The notes under the pieces: model-generated
What the model saw: the letters and a program-made list of their open reading frames with translations, nothing else
What the model was told of the DNA's origin: nothing
The model's database searches: none
Source of the DNA: Rhizobiaceae bacterium
GTDB lineage: Bacteria; Pseudomonadota; Alphaproteobacteria; Rhizobiales; Rhizobiaceae
Reading direction: 5' to 3'
Assembly: GCA_028279875.1 (NCBI GenBank)
Contig: JANQMU010000068.1
Span: 1-54,024, forward strand
Length of the DNA stretch: 54,024 nucleotides
Translations under genes and position numbers: made by a program
Shown: piece after piece, positions 16,742 to 25,712 of the stretch
Numbering within the stretch: position 1 is the stretch's first letter
Layout: each line of letters starts with the position of its first letter

Positions 16742-19687
16742 TCAACTCCTCAGACGCTCGCCATCGGGGTCGTAGAAGCAGGGCGCGGTGATTTCGGCGG
16801 TGACGACCTCGTCCTTCATGCGGATATGGGCCTTTTGCCCGATGCCTGCCCGACCGTTCCCGAGCAATGCCAGTGCGACCGCCCGGTCAAGGGCTACGCT
16901 TTTCACGCAAGCCGTCACGAGCCCTTCAGAGGCGCATCGCCGGCCATCAGGTGTCAGCGGTGCGCCTTCGGTCACCAGCCGCGCGCGGTCGTCGATCAGC
17001 AGGCCGACCAGCTCGCGGCGCGGCCTGCCGCCGGCGCGGCGGATCTCGACGGCGCGCTTGCCGATATAGTCCGGTTTCCTTTTCGACATGATCCAGCCCA
17101 TGCCGAGGTCGATCGGATCGGTGACCCCGTCAGCCTCATGGCCGAGCGACAGGAACCCCTTTTCGACCCGCAGCACATGGTTGGCTTCCGAACCGATCGG
17201 GACGATGCCGAAGGGCGCGCCGGTCGCCATGATCTCCTGCCACAGATCGGCGAAATGACGGGCGGCGACATTGATCTCGAAACTCAGTTCTCCGGTGAAA
17301 CTGACCCGGCAGATGCGGGCCGGGATTCCGGCCACCGCGCCGTCGCGCATAGCCATGAACGGAAAGGCGTCGGGCGACAGGTCGATATCGGTTCCAAGCG
17401 CCGTCATCAGATCACGCGCCTTCGGACCGCAGATGGTGGCATTGGCCCATTGCGTCGTCACCGTGGTGATCATGACCTTCCAGTCCGGTCGCTCGATCTG
17501 GAGAAAGTGCTCCATATGGCGGTTCACCTCATCGGCGTGCCCGGTGGAGGTGGACATCAGATAGTGGTTGTCGGCGAGCTTGAACGTCACGCCGTCATCG
17601 AGGATGGTTCCGTCATCGGTCAGCATCAGCCCGTAGCGGCCCATGCCGGTCTTCAGGGTCGAGAAGAGGTTGGTGTAGAGCATGTCCAGCAATGTGCCGG
17701 CATCGGGTCCCTTGATCTCGAACTTGCCGAGCGGGGCGCCGTCATAGACCGCGACGCCGGTGCGTGCCGCCAGCGCCTCGCGGTCGACGGTCTGCTGGAA
17801 ACTCTCGCCCTTCAGCGGATAATAGCCGGGGCGGCGCCAGCGGGCGCCGGCCTCATACATCTGCGCGCCGAAATTCTTGTGCCATTGGGTCACCGGTGTA
17901 TGCCGGTAGGGCAGGACAACGGCGCCTTCGCGTTGTCCGCCGACAGCGCCGAATTCGATTGGAACATAGGGCGAGCGGAAGGTCGTGGTGCCGATATCCT
18001 GAAGATTGCGTCCGGCGCGATTGGCGATGGCGCCGATGACATTGATATTGCCGGTCTTGCCCTGATCGATCCCCATGCCGGCGGTGGTGTAGCGCTTGAC
18101 ATGCTCCACCGCACCGAACCCTTCGCGCATGGCGAGGTGAACATCGTTCAGGGTCACGTCGTTCTGGATATCGACAAAGCTCTTGGCGGCCGGATCGTCC
18201 TGGTCGACATGCCACAAGGCCTCGATGGCATAGGGCGGTTGGGTATTGGCAACCGGAACGGCGACGTCCGGTACGGCGATGCCGCAGGCCTGCAGCGCTT
18301 TCTGGCCCGCCGCCGCGCCGTCCTCGAGTGCGTCGGCCAGGGTGAACAGGCCGGATGCAGAGCCGGCGCAGGAGCAGGCCTGCGCCGGCTCGGCCGGCAC
18401 GAAAGCCTCGATGCCGCCATGGTATCGCAGCGCTCCGCGCGATTGCGAAAAAAGATGCACCGCCGGGTTCCAGCCGCCCGACATCGCGACCAGGTCGCAC
18501 GGGATCCGTCGCTCCGGTCCGCCGTCGACTGGGCGGGCGCGAACCGCCTTGACGCGGGACCGGCCCTCGCTTCGCGCAACCACATGGCCGTCCAAAAGCT
18601 CGATCCCGGCTGCCACGCTCCGCGCCGCCGCGTCGATCGTCTTGCGGCTGTCGACGATGGCGGCGACATCGATGCCGGCGGTCCGCATGTCGGCGGCCAC
18701 CGCGTAGGCGCTGTTGTTGTTGGTGAAAATGACGGCGCGTCGGCCGGGTCTCACCGCATAGCGGTTGATATAGGTTTCAGCAGCGGATGCCATCATGACG
18801 CCCGGCCGGTCGTTGCCGGCAAACACCATGGCCCGTTCGATGGCGCCCGTCGCCACGATCACCCGCTTTGCCCGCACCCGCCATGTGCGTTGGAAGACAT
18901 GAGCCGCCCGCGGCGCGCGTTCCGTCACCATGACAAAATTATGCTCCCGATAGGCCCAGGCGGTGGCACTTTCGAGCCGCAGGACATTGGGCAATGCGTC
19001 CAGTTCCCTTACCGTTTCGCGGACCCATTGCACGGCCGGGCGGCCGTCCACCTCTTCCTTCCGGCCGGTTAGGGACCCGCCGGGCTCGGCATTGTCGTCG
19101 ACCAGCAGCACGTCGGCACCGCCACGGGCGGCAGTCAGTGCCGCCATCAGTCCGGCCGGGCCGGCGCCGACGACCAGAATGTCGCAATGCCGATGGCGTG
19201 TCTCATAGCGGCCATCGTGCAGGATCGTGTCGGGCGCTGCCGCCAGGCCCGCGGCGCGCCGGATATGCGGTTCGAACAGATGCCAGTTCGGCCACATGAA
19301 GGTCTTGTAGTAGAACGCCGCCGGTATGAAGCGGCTGAAGAGCTGGTTGACTGCCATCAGGTCGAAGCGCGGCGAAGGCCAGCAATTGACCGAGCGGGCT
19401 TCGAGCCCCTCGCGAATCCGGACCGTCGTAATCGGCTGATTTCCCGACTGTTCGTCGCCGATCAGCTCGACAAGCGAGCCGGGTTCCTCGTGGCCGGCGC
19501 CGACGATGCCACGCGGACGGTGATATTTGAAACTGCGAGCGGTCAGCGATACGCCGTTGGCGATCAGCGCCGAGGCCAGCGTGTCGCCGGCAAAACCGCT
19601 ATAGGCCCTGCCGTTGAAGCGAAACCCCACGGGCCTCGATCGGTCGATCAGCCCGCCCGACGGCAATCGCAACGCATTACCGGCCAT
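16742..19687 (-). CDS. soxA: sarcosine oxidase alpha subunit (SoxA)
   Basis: A 981-residue alpha subunit of heterotetrameric sarcosine oxidase, which oxidises sarcosine to glycine and passes the one-carbon unit to tetrahydrofolate. Domains in order: a ferredoxin-like N-terminus (about 1-110), an NAD/FAD Rossmann region with ILVVGAGPAGLMAALTAARGG (about 170-190), a second redox half, and a GcvT-like aminomethyltransferase domain (about 590-980). The start MAGNALRLPSGGLIDRSRP at 19687 is the usual SoxA start and overlaps soxD by 11 bases. An upstream in-frame start would lie deep inside soxD and is rejected. Confidence 0.95.
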   Translation of the reverse strand: MAGNALRLPSGGLIDRSRPVGFRFNGRAYSGFAGDTLASALIANGVSLTARSFKYHRPRGIVGAGHEEPGSLVELIGDEQSGNQPITTVRIREGLEARSVNCWPSPRFDLMAVNQLFSRFIPAAFYYKTFMWPNWHLFEPHIRRAAGLAAAPDTILHDGRYETRHRHCDILVVGAGPAGLMAALTAARGGADVLLVDDNAEPGGSLTGRKEEVDGRPAVQWVRETVRELDALPNVLRLESATAWAYREHNFVMVTERAPRAAHVFQRTWRVRAKRVIVATGAIERAMVFAGNDRPGVMMASAAETYINRYAVRPGRRAVIFTNNNSAYAVAADMRTAGIDVAAIVDSRKTIDAAARSVAAGIELLDGHVVARSEGRSRVKAVRARPVDGGPERRIPCDLVAMSGGWNPAVHLFSQSRGALRYHGGIEAFVPAEPAQACSCAGSASGLFTLADALEDGAAAGQKALQACGIAVPDVAVPVANTQPPYAIEALWHVDQDDPAAKSFVDIQNDVTLNDVHLAMREGFGAVEHVKRYTTAGMGIDQGKTGNINVIGAIANRAGRNLQDIGTTTFRSPYVPIEFGAVGGQREGAVVLPYRHTPVTQWHKNFGAQMYEAGARWRRPGYYPLKGESFQQTVDREALAARTGVAVYDGAPLGKFEIKGPDAGTLLDMLYTNLFSTLKTGMGRYGLMLTDDGTILDDGVTFKLADNHYLMSTSTGHADEVNRHMEHFLQIERPDWKVMITTVTTQWANATICGPKARDLMTALGTDIDLSPDAFPFMAMRDGAVAGIPARICRVSFTGELSFEINVAARHFADLWQEIMATGAPFGIVPIGSEANHVLRVEKGFLSLGHEADGVTDPIDLGMGWIMSKRKPDYIGKRAVEIRRAGGRPRRELVGLLIDDRARLVTEGAPLTPDGRRCASEGLVTACVKSVALDRAVALALLGNGRAGIGQKAHIRMKDEVVTAEITAPCFYDPDGERLRS

Positions 19688-19943
19688 GGTCTTCAGCCGC
19701 TCCCCCGGCAATCTCGTGGGTGCGGGTGTCGCGCTCGACCGTGAACCATTGCCCGCAACCGCGCACATGCCACCATTTCTCCCGCACCGGTCCCATCGGA
19801 TTGTCTGGGACGATCAGGTGGTCGATCCAGTCGGCGTTGCTCATCTCCTGCGGGTTCTCCGGTCGCCGGGGCCTTGCGGTGCCGCCATGGGCAAATTCGG
19901 TTTCGTTGCGGGGGCCGCAGAACGGGCAATCGAGGAGGAGCAT
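19677..19943 (-). CDS. soxD: sarcosine oxidase delta subunit (SoxD)
   Basis: An 88-residue zinc-binding delta subunit. The N-terminal CPFCG (Cys6, Cys9) and a later GCGQWF supply ligands, and the pattern NETEFAHGG, DNPMGPVREKWWHV and RDTRTHEI is characteristic of SoxD. It sits between soxB and soxA in the conserved order with a 9-base gap to soxB, and its end overlaps the soxA start. It has a structural role in the heterotetramer. Confidence 0.95.
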   Translation of the reverse strand: MLLLDCPFCGPRNETEFAHGGTARPRRPENPQEMSNADWIDHLIVPDNPMGPVREKWWHVRGCGQWFTVERDTRTHEIAGGAAEDHGR

Positions 19944-19952
19944 ATGCTTTGC

Positions 19953-21203
19953 CTAACGCGCTGTCGTGGTGCCGGATTCAAGGATGAAATCGAGGTGGTC
20001 GAAGCGATCGAGGCCAAACGGCGCGATCAGGTCATGCGGTTCATTGTTGGCGATGAGATGGGCAAGCGTGAATCCGCCAGCCGGGATGGCCTTGAAGCCG
20101 CCCCACCATCCGGCGGAGACGAACAGTCCGGGAATGGTGGTCTTGCCGACAATCGGGGATGCGTCATGGGCCATATCGAGCGAACCGCCCCACTGGCGCA
20201 TCAGCTTGAGGCGCCTGAAGGACGGAAACAGTTCAAGCATGGCGCACACGGCATCTTCGAACACGTTCTGCTTGATATCGCGGCGAAAGGACTGGCCCGG
20301 ATCGGGCGCGCCGCCGATGACCAGTTCGCCCTTGTCGGACTGGCTCAGATAGACCCCGATATCGGGGCAGTTGACGACCACATTGATCAGCGGCCTGACC
20401 GGTTCGGAGACAAAGGCCGTCAGGTTGAAGGTCCGAAGCGGCAGGCGCAGGCCAATTGTCTCTGTGAGGGTTGTCGTGTGGCCGGAAACGACGACCGCGA
20501 CCTTGTCGGCCTCGACGGTTCCGCGGCTGGTTTCGACACCGCGGATCCCATCGCCGGGACCGCGCAGCAGCGCCGTGACTTCCGTGTTCTGGTGCATCTC
20601 GACGCCGTGATCGTCGGCCGCGCGGGCGTAGCCCCAGGCGACGGCGTCATGCCGGCAGACAGCGGCGTCGGTATGGACCATGCCGGCAATGATCGGCAGG
20701 CGCGACCCCGGTCCGCCGCCCGTGAGGCTCGGGATGCGACGGCGCAGCTCGGCGACGTCGATCGGCTCATAGGTGGCGCCGTAGAGATCCATATGCAGCA
20801 TGCGGCGCCTGATCTCGCGCAGTTTCGGATAGGTCTGCACCACATCGATCATGCTGCGCTTGGAGTACATCAGATTGTAGTTCAGGTCCTTCGTCAGTCC
20901 GTCAAAAAGGGCGACGGTCTTGACGTAGAACGGGATGCTCTCGTCACGCATATAGTTGGAGCGGATGGTGACGGTGTTGCGGGCGACATTGCCGCCGCCC
21001 AGCCAGCCCTTTTCAAGGACGGCGACATTGGTGATGCCGTGGTTCTTGGCGAGATAATAGGCGGTGGCAAGGCCATGGCCGCCGGCACCGATGATGATGA
21101 CGTCATAGCGGTCCTTCAGGGGTGGACTGCGCCACGCCTCCCGCCAGTTGCGGTGGTGGGTCAGGGCGTTTCGCGCCAGGCTGAAAAGGGAATAATGCTG
21201 CAT
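19953..21203 (-). CDS. soxB: sarcosine oxidase beta subunit (SoxB)
   Basis: A 416-residue FAD-dependent DAO-family subunit that carries the covalent flavin and oxidises sarcosine. The dinucleotide motif is VIIIGAGGHGLATAYYLA (about residues 36-53), followed by LEKGWLGGGNVARNTVTIRSNY, a stretch typical of SoxB. The C-terminus has AGWWGGFKAIPAGG. It is the first gene of the minus-strand operon and is divergent from a LysR regulator; the 105-base gap is AT-rich and must hold both promoters. Length matches known SoxB. Confidence 0.95.
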   Translation of the reverse strand: MQHYSLFSLARNALTHHRNWREAWRSPPLKDRYDVIIIGAGGHGLATAYYLAKNHGITNVAVLEKGWLGGGNVARNTVTIRSNYMRDESIPFYVKTVALFDGLTKDLNYNLMYSKRSMIDVVQTYPKLREIRRRMLHMDLYGATYEPIDVAELRRRIPSLTGGGPGSRLPIIAGMVHTDAAVCRHDAVAWGYARAADDHGVEMHQNTEVTALLRGPGDGIRGVETSRGTVEADKVAVVVSGHTTTLTETIGLRLPLRTFNLTAFVSEPVRPLINVVVNCPDIGVYLSQSDKGELVIGGAPDPGQSFRRDIKQNVFEDAVCAMLELFPSFRRLKLMRQWGGSLDMAHDASPIVGKTTIPGLFVSAGWWGGFKAIPAGGFTLAHLIANNEPHDLIAPFGLDRFDHLDFILESGTTTAR

Positions 21204-21308
21204 CGGATCTGCTCGTCCGATTATATTAAATCAGCATTTAACCTATGCAAAGTATGAAGTTTTGGTATATATTATGCGGTGCTGCACCGATCCCGATGAA
21301 AGCCTGCC
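21204..21308. promoter_or_regulatory. divergent promoter region between soxB and the LysR gene
   Basis: An AT-rich gap in otherwise GC-rich DNA. It holds an imperfect inverted repeat, GCAAAGTAT (21247-21255) against ATATTATGC (21269-21277), 7 of 9 positions pairing. The sequence TTTGGTATATATTATGC lies inside it. This is the expected place and form for LysR binding, but exact promoter elements cannot be fixed by eye. Confidence 0.4.
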
Positions 21309-22199
21309 ATGTCCGTCACCTTTCGCCAATTCGAGGCCTTCCGCGCCGTGATGCTGACCGGCACGACCACCGAGGCGGCGCGCATGCTCGGTGTCTCGCA
21401 ACCCGGCATCAGCCGGCTGATTGCCGATCTGGAACGGCAGATCGGCTATAACCTGTTCGAGCGGGTCGGCCGTCGTGTATCGCCGACACCGGAGGCTGGT
21501 CTTCTGATCGAGGAGGTCCGGCGCGCCTTTACCGGGCTCGACCAGATCCTGGAGGCGGCGCGCGATATCGGCGAGGCGCGCTACGGGCGGCTGCGGCTGG
21601 TTTCGGTTCCGTCGGCGGCGTCGACCGTCGTCGTCGACCTGATTGAAAAATTCTCTGAGAGATTTCCGGGAACCAGCGTCACCGTCGATGTCAGGTCCTC
21701 CGATTCGGCGCTGGAATGGGTGGTCTCGCAGCAATGCGATCTGGGCATCGCCTCCTCCCATGTGGAAAATCCGGCCATCGGCAGCGAAACGCTTCAGTCG
21801 GGCACGGCCATGTGCATTCTGCCGGCCGGACATCGGCTGGCCGGTGAAGAGCGCCTGTCCCTGACCATGCTCGAGGGCGAGCGGTTCGTGTCCTATTGCC
21901 GGGATTCGGCGTTCCGCCACGATGTCGACACGGCCTTCAACAAGGCCGGCGTGACCCGGCAATTGCTGCATGAGGGCCGCACCACCGATGTGGTCTGCAG
22001 CCTTGTCTCGGCCGGCTTCGGCCTGTCGGTCATCGGTATTTCAGAGGCGACCGCCCGCGCGCGCTGGACGTTGCCGCCGAACGTCGTCCTGCGGCCCATC
22101 GACGGTGCGCCGACGGTCACGCTGTCGCTCATATGGGCGACCCATCGGCCGGTCTCGGCGGTGGCCCGGGAATTCCTGGAAATCGCGCGGGAGACCTGA
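21309..22199 (+). CDS. LysR-family regulator, likely of the sox operon
   Basis: A 296-residue LysR-type regulator. The winged helix-turn-helix is residues 1-60, with AFRAVMLTGTTTEAARMLGVSQPGISRLIADLE; the rest is the two-lobed ligand-binding domain. It is divergent from soxB, the classic position for a LysR activator of the neighbouring operon. It is a clear paralogue of the LysR at 29735, sharing the TFRQ-AFR start and much of the sensor domain, for example SYxxDSAFRxDVD. It probably senses a sarcosine-related metabolite; that is inferred from position only. Confidence 0.88.
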   Translation: MSVTFRQFEAFRAVMLTGTTTEAARMLGVSQPGISRLIADLERQIGYNLFERVGRRVSPTPEAGLLIEEVRRAFTGLDQILEAARDIGEARYGRLRLVSVPSAASTVVVDLIEKFSERFPGTSVTVDVRSSDSALEWVVSQQCDLGIASSHVENPAIGSETLQSGTAMCILPAGHRLAGEERLSLTMLEGERFVSYCRDSAFRHDVDTAFNKAGVTRQLLHEGRTTDVVCSLVSAGFGLSVIGISEATARARWTLPPNVVLRPIDGAPTVTLSLIWATHRPVSAVAREFLEIARET

Positions 22200-22239
22200 A
22201 GCCCGGGCGCGCCGAACGATGTCCGCAGACCCCGGAACA

Positions 22240-22779
22240 TCAAGCGTTCGCGATGGCCTGCTCCACGATGTCCACCCGGCCGCTGACCGGAACCTTCGGC
22301 AGTTCGACAATCCGGTATCCGAATTCCAGATAGGTTTCGATATTGGCGTCATGGTCCCGGCAGGCAAAGGCGAAATCGTGCCGCCGCTCTGCGTCACCGG
22401 TGAAAATCTCCCGCCATGGCGGACAGACGAAAACCGGGTCGTGGAAGCGTCTTTTGCCCGCCTCGGCGATCATTGACGCCGGCACGTCGGCGCCGATCAG
22501 CCGGCTAAAGGCAATCGCCTCGAGAAAACTTCTGTCGAAAATCACGACATCCCCAATATGGTCCGCCATGCGATCATAGGCGTCCAGCGACCGCTCGAAC
22601 AAAAGGTCGCGAAACGCCACGCGATCGATCCAGGGCAGGGCGGTGCCGCCGCAGGCTGTCTGTTCTTCGACAATGGCGCGGCCGATTTCCGGCTGTGTTG
22701 CAACGCCTCGGCTCGCAAGGGCTGCCAGCAATGTGGACTTGCCGCCGCTGGAGGCGCCGGTCAGAACGAACGGTCTCAT
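22240..22779 (-). CDS. small P-loop ATPase/kinase-like protein (AAA_28 type)
   Basis: A 179-residue protein with an N-terminal Walker A, GASSGGKST (8-16), and a Walker-B/acceptor-like VVIFDRSFLEAIAF. The layout matches the family of short predicted ATPases often called AAA_28, related to nucleotide or metabolite kinases. The function of this family is not settled. The ATG at 22779 has AAGGAA upstream. It stands alone on the minus strand and converges on the LysR gene. A CtrA-like box lies about 115 bases upstream of its start. Confidence 0.72.
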   Translation of the reverse strand: MRPFVLTGASSGGKSTLLAALASRGVATQPEIGRAIVEEQTACGGTALPWIDRVAFRDLLFERSLDAYDRMADHIGDVVIFDRSFLEAIAFSRLIGADVPASMIAEAGKRRFHDPVFVCPPWREIFTGDAERRHDFAFACRDHDANIETYLEFGYRIVELPKVPVSGRVDIVEQAIANA

Positions 22780-22894
22780 AGGTGGTTCCTTCCCGGATGC
22801 CGGTCCCGGGCTGTGGTCTGTCCGGTTGCTGCGCGTGCGCCGGCAGTGCGGAGGTCCGGGTGGTCGTCAACCGTCTTTGCACCGCATCGACATG

Positions 22895-22910
22895 TTAAGG
22901 TCTTGTTAAC
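22895..22910. promoter_or_regulatory. candidate CtrA-binding box
   Basis: TTAAGGTCTTGTTAAC matches the alphaproteobacterial CtrA consensus TTAA-N7-TTAAC exactly. It lies in the divergent gap between the P-loop ATPase gene and the small secreted-protein gene, so it could control either with the cell cycle. Random occurrence in an AT-richer gap is possible. Confidence 0.5.
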
Positions 22911-23056
22911 CATTGAAGCGCACACTGATTCTCTAAGTTGTTTCGGAGTGATCGTATGATCCAAACTTGTAAGGGTTCAGCTTTCAAGTGCGTCTGACGC
23001 ATACGCATTAATACTTCTCCTGTCAGACACGCCTTTTGGCTGAAGATGGAGAGAAT

Positions 23057-23383
23057 ATGCGCAAATTAAAACTTTACTCTGCACGAACATTATTGGGCTT
23101 TACTCTGGGTTGTGCCACAATTGTCTTGCCATATCAGGCGCAGGCGGCGGGGCCCACCTGCGGTGACCGGACCTCGCTGCTCAAGGTCCTGGTCGAGAAA
23201 TACAAGGAAAAGCCAAGGGCGCTCGGATTGTCCTCAACGGGCAAGGCGATGTTCGAGGTTTATACCTCGAAAACCGGCACATGGACCATCGTCATGACCA
23301 CCACGGCTGGCGTGACCTGCATCATGGCCGCTGGCAACTCCTGGGAAGAGGCCCTGCAGATCGCCGAGGGCCCGCAGGCTTGA
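23057..23383 (+). CDS. small secreted protein of unknown function
   Basis: A 108-residue protein. A signal peptide covers residues 1-30 (a basic MRKLKLYSAR start, a hydrophobic core, then QAQA before the cut). The mature part of about 78 residues has two cysteines (in TCGDR and VTCIM) that could form a disulfide, plus a compact beta-rich stretch FEVYTSKTGTWTIVMTTTAG. I recall similar small exported proteins in rhizobia but know of no function. The ATG at 23057 is used; a TTG 21 bases upstream would spoil the signal peptide. The region before it carries a CtrA-like box and a GTCTGAC/GTCAGAC inverted repeat near 22990-23030. Confidence 0.75.
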   Translation: MRKLKLYSARTLLGFTLGCATIVLPYQAQAAGPTCGDRTSLLKVLVEKYKEKPRALGLSSTGKAMFEVYTSKTGTWTIVMTTTAGVTCIMAAGNSWEEALQIAEGPQA

Positions 23384-23436
23384 CGATACGAGGTCGTGCC
23401 GGCGGCTGATCCGTTGCGGGTGCCGGGATGCATGCG

Positions 23437-24684
23437 TTAGCTGCTGTCCCTCGGTGCGAGGTCCGGCAATGTGAACACGCCAGTCGGCTGATCCATACCC
23501 GCAAGCACATGCGTGCCCAGCGGGACCAATTCACCGTTATGGTCGGCCATGAAGTTCTCCGACGCAAGCAGCGGGCTTCCCAGTTTCTTGCATAGCCCCT
23601 CCAGCCGGGTAACCTGGTTGACGGCCGGGCCGATGGTGGTGAAATCCAGGCGTCGGTCGGTGCCGACATTGCCATACATCACCCGTCCCCTGTGCAGCGC
23701 GATCCCGAAGTGAATGGATGCCCCGTCGCCGGCTGCATTGCGGTTGCGCTGCTCGGCGCGGCCGAACGCCTCCTGCGCCGCCTGAACGGCAGCGCGGCAC
23801 ATGTCGACTGCAGGGCGGTTCCCCGCTTCGATCGGAAAGATCGCCATCACTGCATCGCCAATGAATTTGAGGACTTCTCCGCCATGATCCGCAACGGCGC
23901 CGGCCGTGCAGTCGAAATAGTCATTGATAAGAGCCAGATACTGTTCCAGCGAAAGCGTTTCAGCGAGTTTTGTCGAACTCCGCAGATCGCAATAGAACAA
24001 AACACAATCGATTGTGCCGCCGTCGCCGCGCTGCACCACGCCGTCGAGCACCCGATTGCCGGAATAGCGGCCGAGATAAGTGTCAAGCAGTTCCTTCGCA
24101 AGCAATTGTGTTGTTATCGACTTGATGCAAAGGGCAAACGGTCGCATCAGCGCCTTCAGATAATCGATTTCGAATGCTGAGAATCCGCCGATCCGTCGTG
24201 TCGACAGCGCCAGGATAACGCCCTCGATCCCGGGCGGAAGGTCGACCCAGAGCAGTTCGTCCGATCGGCCGTAGGATTCGAAGAACAAAAGATAGTCGCT
24301 GACCCCGTCGGTCCTGAATTGGTCGAAGATCGGAAAATCGGGCTCAGTCGGTCCGGCGCCGAGTTCGAAGCGGTGATATCTGATCTGGCGGGAGATGGCC
24401 CAGAAAAAGGGTGAATTCTGGAATTCCTCGTTGGTGACGATGCTGCGCGGCATCATCCGGCTGACAACACGGTCATCCTGAGCATTCCAGACCACGTCCA
24501 ATGCGCCGAAAACCGGATGCAAAAGCATGCCGCCGAGACTGATCCGGTGAAGTGAAACGCCTCCCTCGATCAGTCTGCGGCCCAGGCCCTGCACGACATC
24601 CTCGACACTGGTTTCCTTCAGGCCGCTGTCCATCAGCCAGGTGCCGAGTTGATCAAACATCGGCGATGTCGGGGGCTTCGTCAT
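23437..24684 (-). CDS. class III adenylate/guanylate cyclase
   Basis: A 415-residue soluble nucleotide cyclase. The catalytic domain covers about 220-380: FYCDLRSST with metal Asp233, KFIGDAVMAIF with metal Asp277, and GPAVNQVTRLE with Asn356 and Arg360 of the transition-state site. All key residues are present, so it should make cAMP (or cGMP). The first 200 residues form a regulatory domain with no membrane segment, typical of the many rhizobial cyclases with an N-terminal sensor. It stands alone, convergent with the secreted-protein gene. Confidence 0.9.
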   Translation of the reverse strand: MTKPPTSPMFDQLGTWLMDSGLKETSVEDVVQGLGRRLIEGGVSLHRISLGGMLLHPVFGALDVVWNAQDDRVVSRMMPRSIVTNEEFQNSPFFWAISRQIRYHRFELGAGPTEPDFPIFDQFRTDGVSDYLLFFESYGRSDELLWVDLPPGIEGVILALSTRRIGGFSAFEIDYLKALMRPFALCIKSITTQLLAKELLDTYLGRYSGNRVLDGVVQRGDGGTIDCVLFYCDLRSSTKLAETLSLEQYLALINDYFDCTAGAVADHGGEVLKFIGDAVMAIFPIEAGNRPAVDMCRAAVQAAQEAFGRAEQRNRNAAGDGASIHFGIALHRGRVMYGNVGTDRRLDFTTIGPAVNQVTRLEGLCKKLGSPLLASENFMADHNGELVPLGTHVLAGMDQPTGVFTLPDLAPRDSS

Positions 24685-24942
24685 CGTGTTCCTGCAACAA
24701 TCACAGTTGGTCTTGCCGGAAAACAGCCTGAAATGGTCAAAATCGCCAAACAGGCGACGGATCTATCCATGATGGTGGACATTAAGCACACGGCTCACGG
24801 GCGGGCAACCGCCGTCGTGTGAACCCCGGGCGCTCAGCACTTCGACACGAAAGCCGGTACAAATGCCCTCTCGGTTCCTCCGGAGGGGCTTGACGTCCGG
24901 TAACGCCGATCTCCCTGATCCGGACCGAAAGGACAATCTGCC

Positions 24943-25698
24943 TTAGTGCCCTAGCACCTGGCTCAGGAACAGTTGCGCGCGGTCGGTCTTCGGGGCGCTG
25001 AAGAAGGTTTCGGGGTTGGCGGTTTCGACGATCTCGCCATGGTCCATGAAGACGATACGGTCGGCCACTTTTCTGGCAAAGCCCATTTCATGGGTGACGC
25101 AGATCATCGTCATGCCGTCTTCGGCCAGCTCGATCATCACATCGAGAACCCCGGCGATCATCTCCGGGTCGAGGGCCGATGTCGGTTCGTCGAACAGCAT
25201 GATCTTGGGCTTCATGCACAGGGCGCGCGCGATGGCGACACGCTGCTGCTGGCCGCCGGAGAGCTGCGGCGGATATTTGCCGGCCTGTTCGGCGATATGG
25301 ACACGCTCCAGGTAATGCATGGCGATCTCCGCGGCTTCGGCCTTGGGCATGCGCAGGTTGCGGATCGGCCCGAGGGTCAGATTGTCGAGGATCGTCATAT
25401 GTGGAAACAGGTTGAAGCTCTGGAATACCATGCCGACCTCGCGCCGGATTTCCTCGATTCGTTTCATATCGGGTGTCACTTCGCGGCCGCCGACCCGGAT
25501 GGTGCCGGCCTGATGGGCCTCGAGCTGGTTGATGCAGCGGATCATGGTCGACTTGCCGGAACCCGACGGGCCGCAGACGACCACCTTTTCACCGGTCGCG
25601 ACACTCAGATTGATATCGAACAGGGCGCTGAAATCGCCATACCATTTGCACAGTCCGGTGATCTCGACCAGCGGTGCGGCGCCGTTGCTGTCGGACAT
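24943..25698 (-). CDS. polar amino-acid ABC transporter ATPase
   Basis: A 251-residue GlnQ/AapP-type ATPase: Walker [10 protein letters not shown], the family-specific [12 protein letters not shown], signature [15 protein letters not shown] and Walker [15 protein letters not shown]. The start is the ATG at 25698 (MSDSNGAAP); a longer version would run into the permease gene. It is the last gene of a minus-strand operon of permease, binding protein, permease and ATPase, and powers uptake of a polar amino acid or related compound. Confidence 0.95.
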   Translation of the reverse strand: MSDSNGAAPLVEITGLCKWYGDFSALFDINLSVATGEKVVVCGPSGSGKSTMIRCINQLEAHQAGTIRVGGREVTPDMKRIEEIRREVGMVFQSFNLFPHMTILDNLTLGPIRNLRMPKAEAAEIAMHYLERVHIAEQAGKYPPQLSGGQQQRVAIARALCMKPKIMLFDEPTSALDPEMIAGVLDVMIELAEDGMTMICVTHEMGFARKVADRIVFMDHGEIVETANPETFFSAPKTDRAQLFLSQVLGH

Positions 25699-25712
25699 GA
25701 AGTGTTTCCTTT

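Noticed and set aside
16364..19072. Plus-strand 902-codon open frame opposite soxA
   Set aside because: Also a high-GC shadow; soxA on the minus strand has full domain structure and conserved operon order.
22776..22964. Minus-strand 62-codon frame upstream of the P-loop ATPase
   Set aside because: It runs through the CtrA-like box and promoter gap, ends inside the ATPase start and looks like random coding.
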